From NCBI GenBank assembly GCA_000769715.1, contig JROS01000007.1, forward strand, positions 1-64,000: 64,000 bases of DNA. Reading direction: 5' to 3'. The notes below the pieces were generated by a model. It made no database searches, was not told where the DNA came from, and saw nothing but the letters and a program-made list of their open reading frames with translations. Shown here one piece after another: positions 36,928 to 45,918 of the stretch. The stretch comes from Desulfobulbus sp. Tol-SR (GTDB lineage: Bacteria; Desulfobacterota; Desulfobulbia; Desulfobulbales; Desulfocapsaceae). The position numbers were made by a program, and so were the translations under genes. Positions within the stretch are counted from its first letter, which is position 1; every line of letters starts with the position of its first letter.

Positions 36928-37788
36928 TCAGTTCTCCATGGTCAGCAGGGACAGCAGGGTGGCGACAAAGATGGTCAGGCTGATGACACCGTTCATCGAA
37001 AAGAACGAGGCCTTGATCCGCGACAGATCGCGCGGGGTGACGATCAGATGCTGGTAGAACAGGGCCCCGGCGGTCAGCACCAGTCCGATATAGTACCAGT
37101 AGTTGAGGCCCATCCGCACCCCGGTGGCGGTGAACAGCAGAAAGGCGAGGACGTGAAAAAGGACGGCGAGGCGGAAGGCCCTCCGCCGGCCGAACCGCGA
37201 CGGCATCGAGAAGAGGTCGCTGTCCTTGTCGAAGTCGGCATCGAGGCAGGCATAGATGGTGTCGAAACCGGCCATCCAGAACAGCACCCCGGCCGAGAGG
37301 ACGAAGGGATAGCCGGCGAGACTCCCCGTTACAGCCACCCAGCCGCCCAGGGGAGAAAAAGCCTGGGCCAGGCCGAGGACGAGGTGGCAGAGGCTGGTGA
37401 AGCGCTTGGTGTAGGAGTACAACAGCGTCAGGGCCAGGGCGAAGGGGGAGATCTGCAGGGTCAGGGGATTGAGCCGGGAACAGGCGAAGAAGAACAGCAG
37501 GGCCGAGAGCACCACCATCGCCCAGGCCTCGGCCATCCGGACCTCGCCTGTCGGGATGGCCCGGTTGGCGGTGCGGGGGTTGGCCTTGTCGAAGCGCCAG
37601 TCGACGATCCGGTTGAACCCCATGGCGGCGGTCCTCGCTCCGACCAACGCCACGGCCACCCACAGGATGACGGTCGCCCCCGGTACCCCGCCGGCCGCCA
37701 GGCAGGCCCCGGTAAAGGCGAAGGGCATGGCGAAGATCGTCAGCTTGAACTTGATCATCTCGAGCAGGATGGCGATTTTCTTCAGCAT
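36928..37788 (-). CDS. mqnP: UbiA-type prenyltransferase, futalosine pathway (MqnP)
   Basis: 286 residues, eight to nine membrane helices. The two aspartate-rich motifs are NRIVDWRFDKANPRT and YACLDADFDKDSD, both intact, binding Mg-prenyl diphosphate. It would prenylate the dihydroxynaphthoate-type intermediate of menaquinone. UbiA homologues also serve ubiquinone; the neighbouring mqnA, mqnC and mqnE favour the menaquinone role. Start 37788 (MLKKIAILLEM) overlaps the ubiX stop; the longer frame from 37806 would cut further into ubiX. Confidence 0.87.
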   Translation of the reverse strand: MLKKIAILLEMIKFKLTIFAMPFAFTGACLAAGGVPGATVILWVAVALVGARTAAMGFNRIVDWRFDKANPRTANRAIPTGEVRMAEAWAMVVLSALLFFFACSRLNPLTLQISPFALALTLLYSYTKRFTSLCHLVLGLAQAFSPLGGWVAVTGSLAGYPFVLSAGVLFWMAGFDTIYACLDADFDKDSDLFSMPSRFGRRRAFRLAVLFHVLAFLLFTATGVRMGLNYWYYIGLVLTAGALFYQHLIVTPRDLSRIKASFFSMNGVISLTIFVATLLSLLTMEN

Positions 37789-38363
37789 AGGGGATCGTCC
37801 CCCCACCGTTTGCGGTCGGCGATCCCGATCCCCAGCTGATCGGCGAGCCGCCAGGCATAGGTCCGGGCCGCCTCTTCCAGCGTTGCCGGGCGGAGGTAGT
37901 GGGCCGGCATCGGCGGACAGATGACCGCGCCGGCATCATGGGCGGCGAGCATGTTCTGGAGGTGGGTGCGGTTGAAGGGGGTTTCCCGGACCGCCAGGAC
38001 CAGGGGTCGCCTCTCCTTGAGCATCACATCGGCGGCGCGGTGGATCAGGTTGATGGAGAGGCCTGAGGCGATCGCCGCCAGGGTTCCCATCGAACAGGGC
38101 AGGACGACCATGCCGTGGTACCGGCTCGACCCCGAGGCCGGCGGGGCGGCGAAGTCGTCAGGCGCAAACCATCGGGCGACGCCGGGCAGGGCAGCCGGTT
38201 CGATGTCCTCCTCCATCTGCAGGACCTGGCGCCCGGAGGGGGAACAGATCCCATGGACCTCGAGGCAGCCGGTGGCGATGACCTTGAGGAAGGCCCTGAG
38301 GTAGAGCATGCCGCTGGCGCCGGTGACGGCGACGAGCAGTCTGTGGGGGGCTCCGGGTTGCAT
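37782..38363 (-). CDS. ubiX: UbiX-type flavin prenyltransferase
   Basis: 193 residues of the flavoprotein decarboxylase fold: LLVAVTGASGMLYLRAFL, VVLPCSMGTLAAIASGLSIN, LKERRPLVLAVRETPFN and ICPPMPAHYL are the standard UbiX motifs. It makes prenylated FMN for UbiD-type decarboxylases. In futalosine clusters its partner is the UbiD-like decarboxylase MqnL, not seen in this window. It overlaps mqnP. Confidence 0.92.
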   Translation of the reverse strand: MQPGAPHRLLVAVTGASGMLYLRAFLKVIATGCLEVHGICSPSGRQVLQMEEDIEPAALPGVARWFAPDDFAAPPASGSSRYHGMVVLPCSMGTLAAIASGLSINLIHRAADVMLKERRPLVLAVRETPFNRTHLQNMLAAHDAGAVICPPMPAHYLRPATLEEAARTYAWRLADQLGIGIADRKRWGDDPLC

Positions 38364-38400
38364 AGTTGATCCGCCGGCGGTTGTGGTTCTTCCCCGTCTG

Positions 38401-39285
38401 TCAGGTGGCAGCGGGCAGTCTGTGGATCTTCAGCGGCAGGGCCGCGGCCGAGGCCTCGCCCCTGGCGATCAGATAGCCGAAAAATTTCTCCAGGGCGAGC
38501 TGCTTTTCCGTCCCGAGATCATGCTCGATCGCCCGCAGATAGGCATAGCAGTCATCGCAATCCATCGGGATGCGGGGGGCGACCCGGGAGCAGATCAGGT
38601 ACATCTGCTCCCGGCCGCGGGTCCGGCAACGGAGGAACTCCCGGTGGATCTCGGCCAGTTCCTCGGCATGGTTGCGGCAATACTCCTCGCGCACGGCAAA
38701 AACGGCGAAGACAAAGGGCAGACCGGTTTCCCGCTTCCAGATCTCGCCCAGATCATAGCGATGCGGGTAACGGCCCTCCCGGGCCAGCCGCAGGGCGTCA
38801 TCGCCGATCGCCAGCACCGCCTGGACCTGGTCGGCAACAGTGCGGGCCTCGCCGGTACTGTACACCGGCCTGACGCCGCCAAACTCCTCGAGGATCACCC
38901 GCACCAGGGCCGCCGAGGTCTTCGACTGATTGGTGAGCAGCACCTGGCCGCCATCCAGCCGTTCCATCGGCACCCGGGAGAAGAGAAACACCGACCCCAC
39001 CGGCCCGTTGGCGCTGATCGACAGGTCGTCCATGATCCGGTAGTTCTCCGGCCGCTCGCCGTATTCAAAGGAGGAGACCACGCCGATATCGAGCTCGCCG
39101 GCAGCCAGCATCCGGCACAGCGCCGCCGGCGCATCCTCGTGCACCCGCCAGTCCTGACGCCGGACGGTCTCTTTCCACACCTCGTAGATCGGGGCGGTAT
39201 TGATATAGTTGACCATGCCGATCCGGCACCCGGTTCTTCCACCAGCAGTAATCATCGAGTTCATCCCGGGAATACCAATTGACAC
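38401..39285 (-). CDS. mqnA: Chorismate dehydratase, menaquinone (futalosine) synthesis
   Basis: 294 residues of the periplasmic-binding-like MqnA/MqnD fold. The N-terminal signature GMVNYINTAPIY is followed by GELDIGVVSSFEYG and LTNQSKTSAALVRVILEEF, the typical substrate-binding stretches. It converts chorismate to 3-[(1-carboxyvinyl)oxy]benzoate. GTG 39285 is the likely start; ATG codons at 39264 and 39255 are alternatives. It starts one base after mqnC ends, so translation is coupled. Confidence 0.92.
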   Translation of the reverse strand: MSIGIPGMNSMITAGGRTGCRIGMVNYINTAPIYEVWKETVRRQDWRVHEDAPAALCRMLAAGELDIGVVSSFEYGERPENYRIMDDLSISANGPVGSVFLFSRVPMERLDGGQVLLTNQSKTSAALVRVILEEFGGVRPVYSTGEARTVADQVQAVLAIGDDALRLAREGRYPHRYDLGEIWKRETGLPFVFAVFAVREEYCRNHAEELAEIHREFLRCRTRGREQMYLICSRVAPRIPMDCDDCYAYLRAIEHDLGTEKQLALEKFFGYLIARGEASAAALPLKIHRLPAAT

Positions 39286-39286
39286 C

Positions 39287-40351
39287 TCAGACGAGGGAAT
39301 AATCCATCCGCCGCTGCCGCGGGGTAAAACCGGCGTCTGCCACCAGTCGGCGGATCTCTTCCTCGGTCAGTCGGAAGCTGACCCCGGCGGCGGCGACGAC
39401 GTTTTCCTCGATCATCGTGCTGCCGAAATCATTGGCGCCGAAGAAGAGGGACAGCTGGGCGATCTTCGGCCCCTGGGTGACCCAGGAGGCCTGGACATTG
39501 GCGAAGTTGTCGAGATAGATGCGCGACAGGGCGAGCATCCGCAGATAGCCCATGGCGGTGGTCTTCTCCACCCCGGCCAGCACCGTATTGTCCGGCTGAA
39601 AAGGCCAGGGGATGAAGGCGGTGAAGCCGCCGGTGCGATCCTGCAGCTCACGCAGGCGGCGGAGGTGCTCCAGCCGCTCGGCCATCGTCTCGATGTGGCC
39701 GAACATCATCGTCGCCGTCGTCCGCAGTCCCTGGTGATGCGCCTCTTCCATCACCGACAGCCACTGGTCGGCACTGCATTTGCGCGGCGCCGCCGCCTGC
39801 CGGACCCGGTCGCAGAGGATCTCGGCCCCGCCGCCGGGGATCGAATCGAGGCCGGCGGCGATCAGCCGCTGCACCACCTGCCGCACCGGCAGCCCCGACA
39901 GCTGCGAGAAATGCCAGATCTCCGGCGGCGAGAAGCCGTGGACATGGATGCCGCATGTCTTGATGAAGCGCAGCATCTCCTCGTAGTACTCCAGCGGCTG
40001 ATCGGGATGCAGCCCGCCCTGGAGAAGGACCTGGGTACCGCCGAGGGCCCTGGTCTCCTCGATCTTGCGCCCGAGTTCGTCAAAGGACAGCAGATAGCCG
40101 CCCTTGTCCTCCGGGGCCTTGAAGAAGGCGCAGAACTTGCAGGCCGAGATGCAGATATCGGTATAGTTGATGTTGCGGTCGATCACATAGGTCACCATCC
40201 GCTCGGGATGGAGGCGCCGGCGGATGGCATCGGCGAGAAAGGCGAGGTCGTAGAGTCCGGCCGTCCGCTCGAGGGCCGGGAACTCGTCGTCAGCGATCCG
40301 CCCGCCGGCGAGCACCCGGGCATGGATATCGGCGATCAATCGATCCGTCAT
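39287..40351 (-). CDS. mqnC: Cyclic dehypoxanthinyl futalosine synthase (radical SAM)
   Basis: 354 residues. Radical SAM motif CISACKFCAFF, then LLQGGLHPDQPLEYYEEML and SIPGGGAEIL, all standard for MqnC. It cyclises dehypoxanthine futalosine. The domain order and C-terminal ENVVAAAG segment separate it from MqnE. The start is ATG with GAGG close by. Spaced four bases from mqnE. Confidence 0.94.
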   Translation of the reverse strand: MTDRLIADIHARVLAGGRIADDEFPALERTAGLYDLAFLADAIRRRLHPERMVTYVIDRNINYTDICISACKFCAFFKAPEDKGGYLLSFDELGRKIEETRALGGTQVLLQGGLHPDQPLEYYEEMLRFIKTCGIHVHGFSPPEIWHFSQLSGLPVRQVVQRLIAAGLDSIPGGGAEILCDRVRQAAAPRKCSADQWLSVMEEAHHQGLRTTATMMFGHIETMAERLEHLRRLRELQDRTGGFTAFIPWPFQPDNTVLAGVEKTTAMGYLRMLALSRIYLDNFANVQASWVTQGPKIAQLSLFFGANDFGSTMIEENVVAAAGVSFRLTEEEIRRLVADAGFTPRQRRMDYSLV

Positions 40352-40355
40352 GGCC

Positions 40356-41468
40356 TCACATCACCCCCTCGGTCCCATGGACCCTGAGGACGTTGTAGAG
40401 GGTATCGCGCTCGACCGGCACCCGGCCGGCCTCCCGGATCAGCCGCACCAGGATGGTGCTGCCGATGGCCTGGTCGGTGTCGGCCCCGGCCATATGGGTG
40501 ATGACCTCCTCCTTGACCGTACCGTCCATGTCGTCGGCGCCGAAGGACAGTGCGATCTGGGCCAGCTTCGGCCCGATCATCACCCAGTAGGCCTTGATGT
40601 GCGGGAAGTTGTCGAGGAACAGCCGGGCCACGGCGATATTTTTCAGGTCATCGATGCCGCTGGTCTTCGCCAGGCTCGCCATCCCGGTATTCTGGGGATG
40701 GAAGGCCAGCGGGATGAAGGCGAGAAAGCCGCCGGTCTCATCCTGGGCCTGGCGCAGGGCGGCCAGGTGCTCGAGCCGTTCCTCGATCGTCTCGATATGA
40801 CCGTAGAGCATCGTCGCATTGGTGCGCAGGCCGTGGCGGTGGGCGGTCTTGGCGATCTCCAGCCAGTCGTTGCCGGCCAGCTTCTTCTCACAGGTCAGCC
40901 GGCGGATGCGGGGACTGAAGACCTCGGCGCCGCCGCCCGGAATCGAGCCGAGCCCGGCCTCCTTCAGCACCTCGAGGGTATCGCCGACCGATGTGCCGGC
41001 CAGTCCGGCCAGATGGGCGATCTCGACGCAGGTGAAGGCCTGGATATGGACATCCGGCCGCACCTCCCGGATCCCGCGCAGCATCTCGACATAGTAGGAG
41101 AAGGGCAGATCGGGGTGAATGCCGCCGACCACATGGACCTCGGTGATCGGCTCGTCGAGCCGGTCGCGGACCTTCTGCCTGACCTCTTCGACCGTCATCT
41201 CGTAGGCCTTGTCGGCCCCCTTCTCCTTGCCGAAGGCGCAGAATTTGCACAGGTTGGTGCAGATATTGGAGTAGTTGAGATGCTGGTTGTAGATGAAATA
41301 GGCCCGGTCGCCGTTGAGCCTGGTACGGACGATATCGGCCAGATAGCCGAGGGCGAGGATATCGTGGCTGCGATAGAGCTGCAGGCCGTCATCGTGAGTC
41401 AGGCGCCGGCCTGCCTCCACCTTTTCGAGAATTGTGCCGAAGCCGGCCTGTTCAATGTATTTTTTCAC
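40356..41468 (-). CDS. mqnE: Aminofutalosine synthase (radical SAM)
   Basis: 370 residues. Radical SAM motif CTNLCKFCAFGKEKG, then VVGGIHPDLPFSYYVEML and SIPGGGAEVFSPRIR, as in MqnE, which adds SAM-derived adenosyl to the MqnA product. The start is GTG at 41468 (MKKYIEQAG), directly preceded by the U-run of the rpoD terminator; no ribosome site is visible. No other Met precedes the conserved region. It is first in the menaquinone cluster, so its own transcription start is unclear. Confidence 0.92.
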   Translation of the reverse strand: MKKYIEQAGFGTILEKVEAGRRLTHDDGLQLYRSHDILALGYLADIVRTRLNGDRAYFIYNQHLNYSNICTNLCKFCAFGKEKGADKAYEMTVEEVRQKVRDRLDEPITEVHVVGGIHPDLPFSYYVEMLRGIREVRPDVHIQAFTCVEIAHLAGLAGTSVGDTLEVLKEAGLGSIPGGGAEVFSPRIRRLTCEKKLAGNDWLEIAKTAHRHGLRTNATMLYGHIETIEERLEHLAALRQAQDETGGFLAFIPLAFHPQNTGMASLAKTSGIDDLKNIAVARLFLDNFPHIKAYWVMIGPKLAQIALSFGADDMDGTVKEEVITHMAGADTDQAIGSTILVRLIREAGRVPVERDTLYNVLRVHGTEGVM

Positions 41469-41472
41469 GGCA

Positions 41473-41501
41473 ATAAAAAAGCCGGGCGATGCACCCGGCT
41501 T
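41473..41501 (-). terminator. Rho-independent terminator after rpoD
   Basis: On the minus strand AAGCCGGG (41501-41494) pairs with CCCGGCTT (41486-41479) and is followed by TTTTTTATT. This is a textbook terminator, 23 bases after the rpoD stop and only a few bases before the mqnE start. Confidence 0.9.
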
Positions 41502-41523
41502 GTCGATGGGATGGTGGTATCGG

Positions 41524-42858
41524 TCAATCGATGAAGAACTTCAGCTTTTCACGCCGGCTCGAGTGCCGCAGGCGGTTGAGCGCCTTCTTCTCGATCTGGC
41601 GGATACGTTCACGCGAGACGTTGAATCGCTTGCCGATCTCCTCGAGGGTGTATTCCGCCTTCTCGCCGATGCCGAAGCGCAGGCGGATGATCTTCTCCTC
41701 CCGCTCGCTCAGGGTGGAGAGGATCTCCGTCACCCGACCGGCCAGTTCCCGGGTCTGGACCGCATCGTAGGGTGACTGCGACTCCTGGTTCTCGAGGAAA
41801 TCCCCGAGGGTCGAATCATCGTCGCCGACCGGGGTCTCGAGCGAGATCGGCTCGCGCGAGGCCTCGAGGATCGACAGGATCTTGTCCATCGGCAGATTGG
41901 TCGCCTTCGAGATCTCGAGCGGCGTCGGTTCCCGCCCCAGCTCCTTGAACAGGGCGTAGAAGGCCTTGAAGAACTGGCTCCGCAGTTCGAGGAAATGGAC
42001 CGGCAGCCGGATGGTCCTGGTCTTGTCGAGGATGGCCCGGGTGATCGCCTGGCGGATCCACCAGCTGGCGTAGGTGGAAAACTTGTTGCCCTTGGTGTAG
42101 TCGAAGCGGAAGACCGCCCGCATCAGGCCGAGGTTGCCTTCCTGGATGAGATCGGCCAGGGTCAGGCCCTGGTGCATGTAGCGTTTGGCGATCGACACCA
42201 CCAGGCGGAGATTGGCCCGGATCATCGTATCCTTGGCGACCTCGATCGAGCGGCTGTAGGCCTCGATCTTGGCCTGCAGTTCGAACAACTCACGGACATC
42301 CGGATATTTTTTCGACGCACTCGCCACCGAATAGCGCATGAAATTCAATTGCTGTTTCTTCGGCTTGAGGGTCGGATCACGTTTTTCCCAGAGATCGATG
42401 CGGTCGACCAGAAGCCGCATCTCCTTGACACCGGACGAATCTTCACGGATCGCATGGATGATCGACTCGAATCCCTGACGGATGGTCTTGCTGTACTTCG
42501 CCTCTTCCTCGGGGGTCAGCAGATCGAAACGGCCCATCTCCCGAAGATAGGTGGTGGTGGTCTCCTCGGCTTCGTGGACGTCTTCCTCACCGCCGCCGAC
42601 CATTTCATCCTTGAGATCATCAATATCCAGCGATGCCTCATCCTTCTTCTCCCAGATCTCTCCGGAAAGGGTCCGTTTCTCACCGGACTCCTCAATGGTG
42701 ACAATCTCGATGTCATGGGCACCAAGAAAATTGAAAATGCTCTCTATCGCGCTGGGATCCTTGATTTCTTCAGGCAACAGTTCATTCAGGTCGCTGAAAC
42801 TGATACACCCTTCCAATTTTCCGGCTTTGAGAAGATTTTCTTTGAGTTCTGACAGCAC
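41524..42858 (-). CDS. rpoD: RNA polymerase sigma factor, RpoD-like
   Basis: 444 residues. A short region 1.1 is present (EGCISFSDLNELLPEEI), then region 1.2 (TTYLREMGRFDLLTPEEE), region 2 (NLRLVVSIAKRYMHQGLTLADLIQEGNLGLMRA and FDYTKGNKFSTYASWWIRQA), region 3 and region 4 (SEREEKIIRLRFGIGE, then YTLEEIGKRFNVSRERIRQIEKKAL). Primary sigma factors of proteobacteria are about 600 residues because of a nonconserved insert; here the insert is small. Segment LPVHFLELRSQFFKAFYALF differs from the usual IPVHMIETINK. It is thus a group 1 or group 2 sigma factor; region 1.1 and position favour primary. Confidence 0.85.
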   Translation of the reverse strand: MLSELKENLLKAGKLEGCISFSDLNELLPEEIKDPSAIESIFNFLGAHDIEIVTIEESGEKRTLSGEIWEKKDEASLDIDDLKDEMVGGGEEDVHEAEETTTTYLREMGRFDLLTPEEEAKYSKTIRQGFESIIHAIREDSSGVKEMRLLVDRIDLWEKRDPTLKPKKQQLNFMRYSVASASKKYPDVRELFELQAKIEAYSRSIEVAKDTMIRANLRLVVSIAKRYMHQGLTLADLIQEGNLGLMRAVFRFDYTKGNKFSTYASWWIRQAITRAILDKTRTIRLPVHFLELRSQFFKAFYALFKELGREPTPLEISKATNLPMDKILSILEASREPISLETPVGDDDSTLGDFLENQESQSPYDAVQTRELAGRVTEILSTLSEREEKIIRLRFGIGEKAEYTLEEIGKRFNVSRERIRQIEKKALNRLRHSSRREKLKFFID

Positions 42859-43282
42859 TGAGATACCACTCCATTGCTTGATTTAAAAGATTACCAGACG
42901 AGCAGGTTGCAACTGACCGATAATCTATCCGGTATGGTAGAGATTGCCTCTGTAGAAATCCGTATTTGAAAGATTACCGGCAGAATTCCTTCTCCACGCA
43001 CTGCAGCATGGCTGCAAAACATTCAATGTTAATTCATCATCAAGAAAAATGCAAATTGTTAAAATTGAACGCGGGGACATCAACAATGTACTGGCAAAAA
43101 CGCTGTTACCCATGTCAAGATACACGGAACAGGGGGAGGAGGATCACGGCAACCGTTGTCTTATATTATATCATTCTTCAACCGAGATACAAGCCCGTGC
43201 CCTGAGCTTTTCCGCCACGCGGCCGACCCCTTCCGCCATCATAGCGGAATGACGTTACATTGATACCAGCGAGACCACCACC
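42859..43282. other. AT-rich spacer between rpoD and malQ
   Basis: About 420 bases between divergent genes, clearly richer in A and T than its surroundings. It must contain both promoters. Short frames (for example from 43049) have no ribosome site and no family resemblance. I see no RNA gene. Confidence 0.4.
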
Positions 43283-44818
43283 ATGCACACTCTCCAATCC
43301 TCGAAACGGGCCAGCGGCATCCTCGCGCATATCAGTTCCCTCCCCTCGCCTTACGGTATCGGCGATATCGGACCCTCGAGCTACGCCTTCCTGGATTTTC
43401 TCGCCGCCGCCGGGCAGAGCTGCTGGCAGTTCCTGCCGACCGTCCCCACCAATCCGCTATTTGACAATTCGCCCTACATGAGTTCCTCGGCCTTCGCCGG
43501 ATCCCCCCTGCTCATTGCGCCCGACATCCTGTTCACCGAGGGATTGGTCTCCGAATCGGGCCTCCGCGACCACCCCGGCTTCTCGCCCTACAGCACCGAT
43601 TACGTCGCGGTCACGGAATACAAGGAACGGCTGCTGACGGAGGCATTCGACCGGTTTTCCGGGTTCGGCGGCAGCGCCTTCCGCCGTTTTGCGGCGGCAG
43701 CGCCCTGGCTCGATGACTACGCCCTGTTCATGACCATCAAGGAGCGGTTCGGCAACGCCGGCTGGTTCGACTGGCCCCCGGAACTGGCGCAGCGGCATGC
43801 CGATGCGCTTGCCTCCTTCAGACAGGAAAACATGTCGCGGTTCCGCTATTTCCAGTTCGAGCAGTTCGAATTTTTCCGCCAGTGGGACCTGTTGCGCCTG
43901 GCCGCGCAGAAGGCGGGCGTCCGCCTGTTCGGCGACATCCCGATCTATGTCGGCCTCGACAGTGTCGACGTCTGGTCCCACCAGCCGATCTTCGCCCTCG
44001 ATGACCGGACGCTGCTGCCGACCCACGTCGCCGGCGTCCCCCCCGACTATTTCAGCGCCACCGGCCAGCGCTGGGGCAACCCCCTGTATCGCTGGGATCG
44101 CGACGAAGAGGCGACCGATAATCTCCTGCTCGACTGGTGGACCAGCCGGATCGCGGCAATCTTCAACATGGTCGACATGGCCCGGATCGATCACTTCCGC
44201 GGCTTCGAATCCTACTGGTCGATTCCGGCGGCCAACGACACGGCCGTCGAGGGGCAATGGCGGCATGGCCCCGGCAAGGCCTTCTTCGACCGGATCTTCG
44301 ACCGGTTGGGCCGGCTCGACATCATCGCCGAGGATCTTGGCATCATCACCCCCGAGGTTTCGACGCTGCGCGACAGCCTAGGATTTCCCGGCATGAAGGT
44401 CCTCCAGTTCGCCTTCGACGGCAACCCCGACAACAGCTTTCTGCCATACAATTTCACGACGCCTCACTGCGTGGTCTACACCGGCACCCATGACAACGAC
44501 ACGACCGTCGGCTGGTTTCTCAGCGACCGGATCAACGACGGGATGCGCCGGGAGATCAAGCGTCATGCCAACCGCCGGCTGGACGATGGCAGTGGAATCC
44601 ATGAAGACCTGATCTACCTGGCAATGTCATCAACCGGCCGGTTAACGATCCTGCCGCTCCAGGATGTACTCGGCTTCGGCAGCGACTGCCGGATGAATAC
44701 TCCCGGCCTGGCGAGCGGGAACTGGCGATGGCGCTGTGCGGCGGAATTCCTCACCCCGGAGCGGGCGGCATTCCTCCATGACCTGACAGTGCGCTTTGGC
44801 CGGGAACGAAATCCGTGA
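43283..44818 (+). CDS. malQ: 4-alpha-glucanotransferase (amylomaltase)
   Basis: 511 residues, GH77 family. Motifs: GILAHISSLPSPYGIGDIG at the N-terminus, FGDIPIYVGLDSVDVW, the nucleophile region MARIDHFRGFESYW, the acid/base region DIIAEDLGIITPEV and VYTGTHDNDTTVGW. It transfers glucan chains between maltodextrins, used in glycogen or maltodextrin turnover. No glycogen gene neighbours it here. The start is preceded by GAGACCACCACC, a weak ribosome site. Confidence 0.95.
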   Translation: MHTLQSSKRASGILAHISSLPSPYGIGDIGPSSYAFLDFLAAAGQSCWQFLPTVPTNPLFDNSPYMSSSAFAGSPLLIAPDILFTEGLVSESGLRDHPGFSPYSTDYVAVTEYKERLLTEAFDRFSGFGGSAFRRFAAAAPWLDDYALFMTIKERFGNAGWFDWPPELAQRHADALASFRQENMSRFRYFQFEQFEFFRQWDLLRLAAQKAGVRLFGDIPIYVGLDSVDVWSHQPIFALDDRTLLPTHVAGVPPDYFSATGQRWGNPLYRWDRDEEATDNLLLDWWTSRIAAIFNMVDMARIDHFRGFESYWSIPAANDTAVEGQWRHGPGKAFFDRIFDRLGRLDIIAEDLGIITPEVSTLRDSLGFPGMKVLQFAFDGNPDNSFLPYNFTTPHCVVYTGTHDNDTTVGWFLSDRINDGMRREIKRHANRRLDDGSGIHEDLIYLAMSSTGRLTILPLQDVLGFGSDCRMNTPGLASGNWRWRCAAEFLTPERAAFLHDLTVRFGRERNP

Positions 44819-44886
44819 TGATTGACCCCTTGCAATCAAACGGAATTCTTCCCTCGAATGAAAAACAGCTCGGCGAGAACAAAGCC

Positions 44887-44915
44887 TTGACAAGCCCCAT
44901 ACAGTCTTGTAAAAG
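44887..44915 (+). promoter_or_regulatory. Promoter of tRNA-Glu
   Basis: Consensus TTGACA (44887-44892), 17-base spacer and TAAAAG (44910-44915), ending 14 bases before the tRNA. It lies between the malQ end and the tRNA and reads only into the tRNA. Confidence 0.6.
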
Positions 44916-44929
44916 AGTCAGCACATTTT

Positions 44930-45005
44930 GGCCCCATCGTCTAGTGGCCTAGGACACTGGCCTCTCACGCCGGTAACAGGGGTTCGAGTCCCCTTGGGGT
45001 CACCA
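44930..45005 (+). tRNA. tRNA-Glu (anticodon CTC)
   Basis: 76 bases with encoded CCA. Acceptor GGCCCCA pairs with TGGGGTC (one G-U). The D arm follows GTCTAGTGGCCTAGGACAC. The anticodon stem CTGGC/GCCGG encloses the loop CTCTCAC with anticodon CTC. The T arm is AGGGG-TTCGAGT-CCCCT. The layout matches E. coli tRNA-Glu base for base in size. Confidence 0.95.
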
Positions 45006-45013
45006 AACAATTC

Positions 45014-45052
45014 AGCCACTCAGGAGATTATCCCGGGTGGCTTTTTTGTTTT
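45014..45052 (+). terminator. Rho-independent terminator after tRNA-Glu
   Basis: AGCCACTCAGGA pairs with TCCCGGGTGGCT across a GATTA loop (one mismatch and one wobble), followed by TTTTTTGTTTT. It ends the tRNA transcript nine bases after the CCA. The following 45053-45290 contains no gene I can support. Confidence 0.85.
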
Positions 45053-45290
45053 CGAAGGTTTTTCAGAGGGCTTTTAATTTTTGAGCTCACCTTTCAATTA
45101 TTGCCGCATGGATGGACGATGCCGCCCATGCAGTCGAAACTGCCGATCACCACAAGGGGTAGAGACCGCGACCATCTTGTCAATCCAACAAACCTTTCCG
45201 CTTGCCTCGCAGGAAGTTCCGCCTGGTGATGCCTTCTCCGATCAGGTGGCACCGAGTCGATCCGACAGTGATTCTTAAACCGCACTGATC

Positions 45291-45473
45291 CTATTTCAGG
45301 CGCGGATCAATCCCGGTGAACCCGCACTCCGGGGTGTAGCACGTGACATTCAGAAACTCGCATTTCTCATGGCAGGCCGGGCATTCTTCCGGCGGCAGCG
45401 GTATCTGTATCGTGTTGCCGCAGTTTTGACACTTCCAGAATGGATCAGGTGTTTGTTGTTTGTTTTCAGCCAT
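45291..45473 (-). CDS. Rubredoxin-like zinc-ribbon protein
   Basis: 60 residues. Two knuckles, CQNCGNTI and [10 protein letters not shown], with a further Cys pair CYTPEC, typical of rubredoxin-type or zinc-ribbon small proteins of anaerobes. AGGAGGTAA is close to the ATG. It stands alone, flanked by gene-poor DNA. It could carry Fe (electron transfer) or Zn; not resolvable. Confidence 0.75.
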   Translation of the reverse strand: MAENKQQTPDPFWKCQNCGNTIQIPLPPEECPACHEKCEFLNVTCYTPECGFTGIDPRLK

Positions 45474-45918
45474 AAATTACCTCCTTTTCCGATCTCATCT
45501 TCAACCAGGATCGTTGCGCCCTCGTGGTCATCCCGGATGAACCGTGGAACATGTACCTTTTACTTCAGCATAGCCCGGGGAGGATGTCAAATGGTCGCTC
45601 TTGTCGGGAAGAGTAATGCAGCCACCTTTTCGTTGCAGGCCGGAGCGGATGGCGTCTGTGCGTGACCACGGCTCAGGTCCGGAAAATGTTTCCGGCCGGT
45701 CGGGTGTACCCTCGATGCCACAGACGGTGAAGACCCGAGGCGTTCCGAGCCATCGGTTCCGTGATGACAAGGCCCCTTTTCCTTTGAAGGATCTTTGGAT
45801 ATAGTAGCTGTGAAGGAGTACCGGGATGCTGGAGTGGTTCATGCGAATGAGCGCATGAATCAGATTCCGTCCAACACCGCTTCACCAGGGGCCACCCACA
45901 AGGAAAGAGACATCACCG
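45474..45918. other. Gene-poor spacer with two short palindromes
   Basis: No convincing gene in 445 bases. CCGGAAA/TTTCCGG (45679-45695, 3-base loop) and TTCATGCG/CGCATGAA (45838-45859, 6-base loop) are perfect. The second lies about 60 bases upstream of the next gene and could be a regulatory site. Confidence 0.4.
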
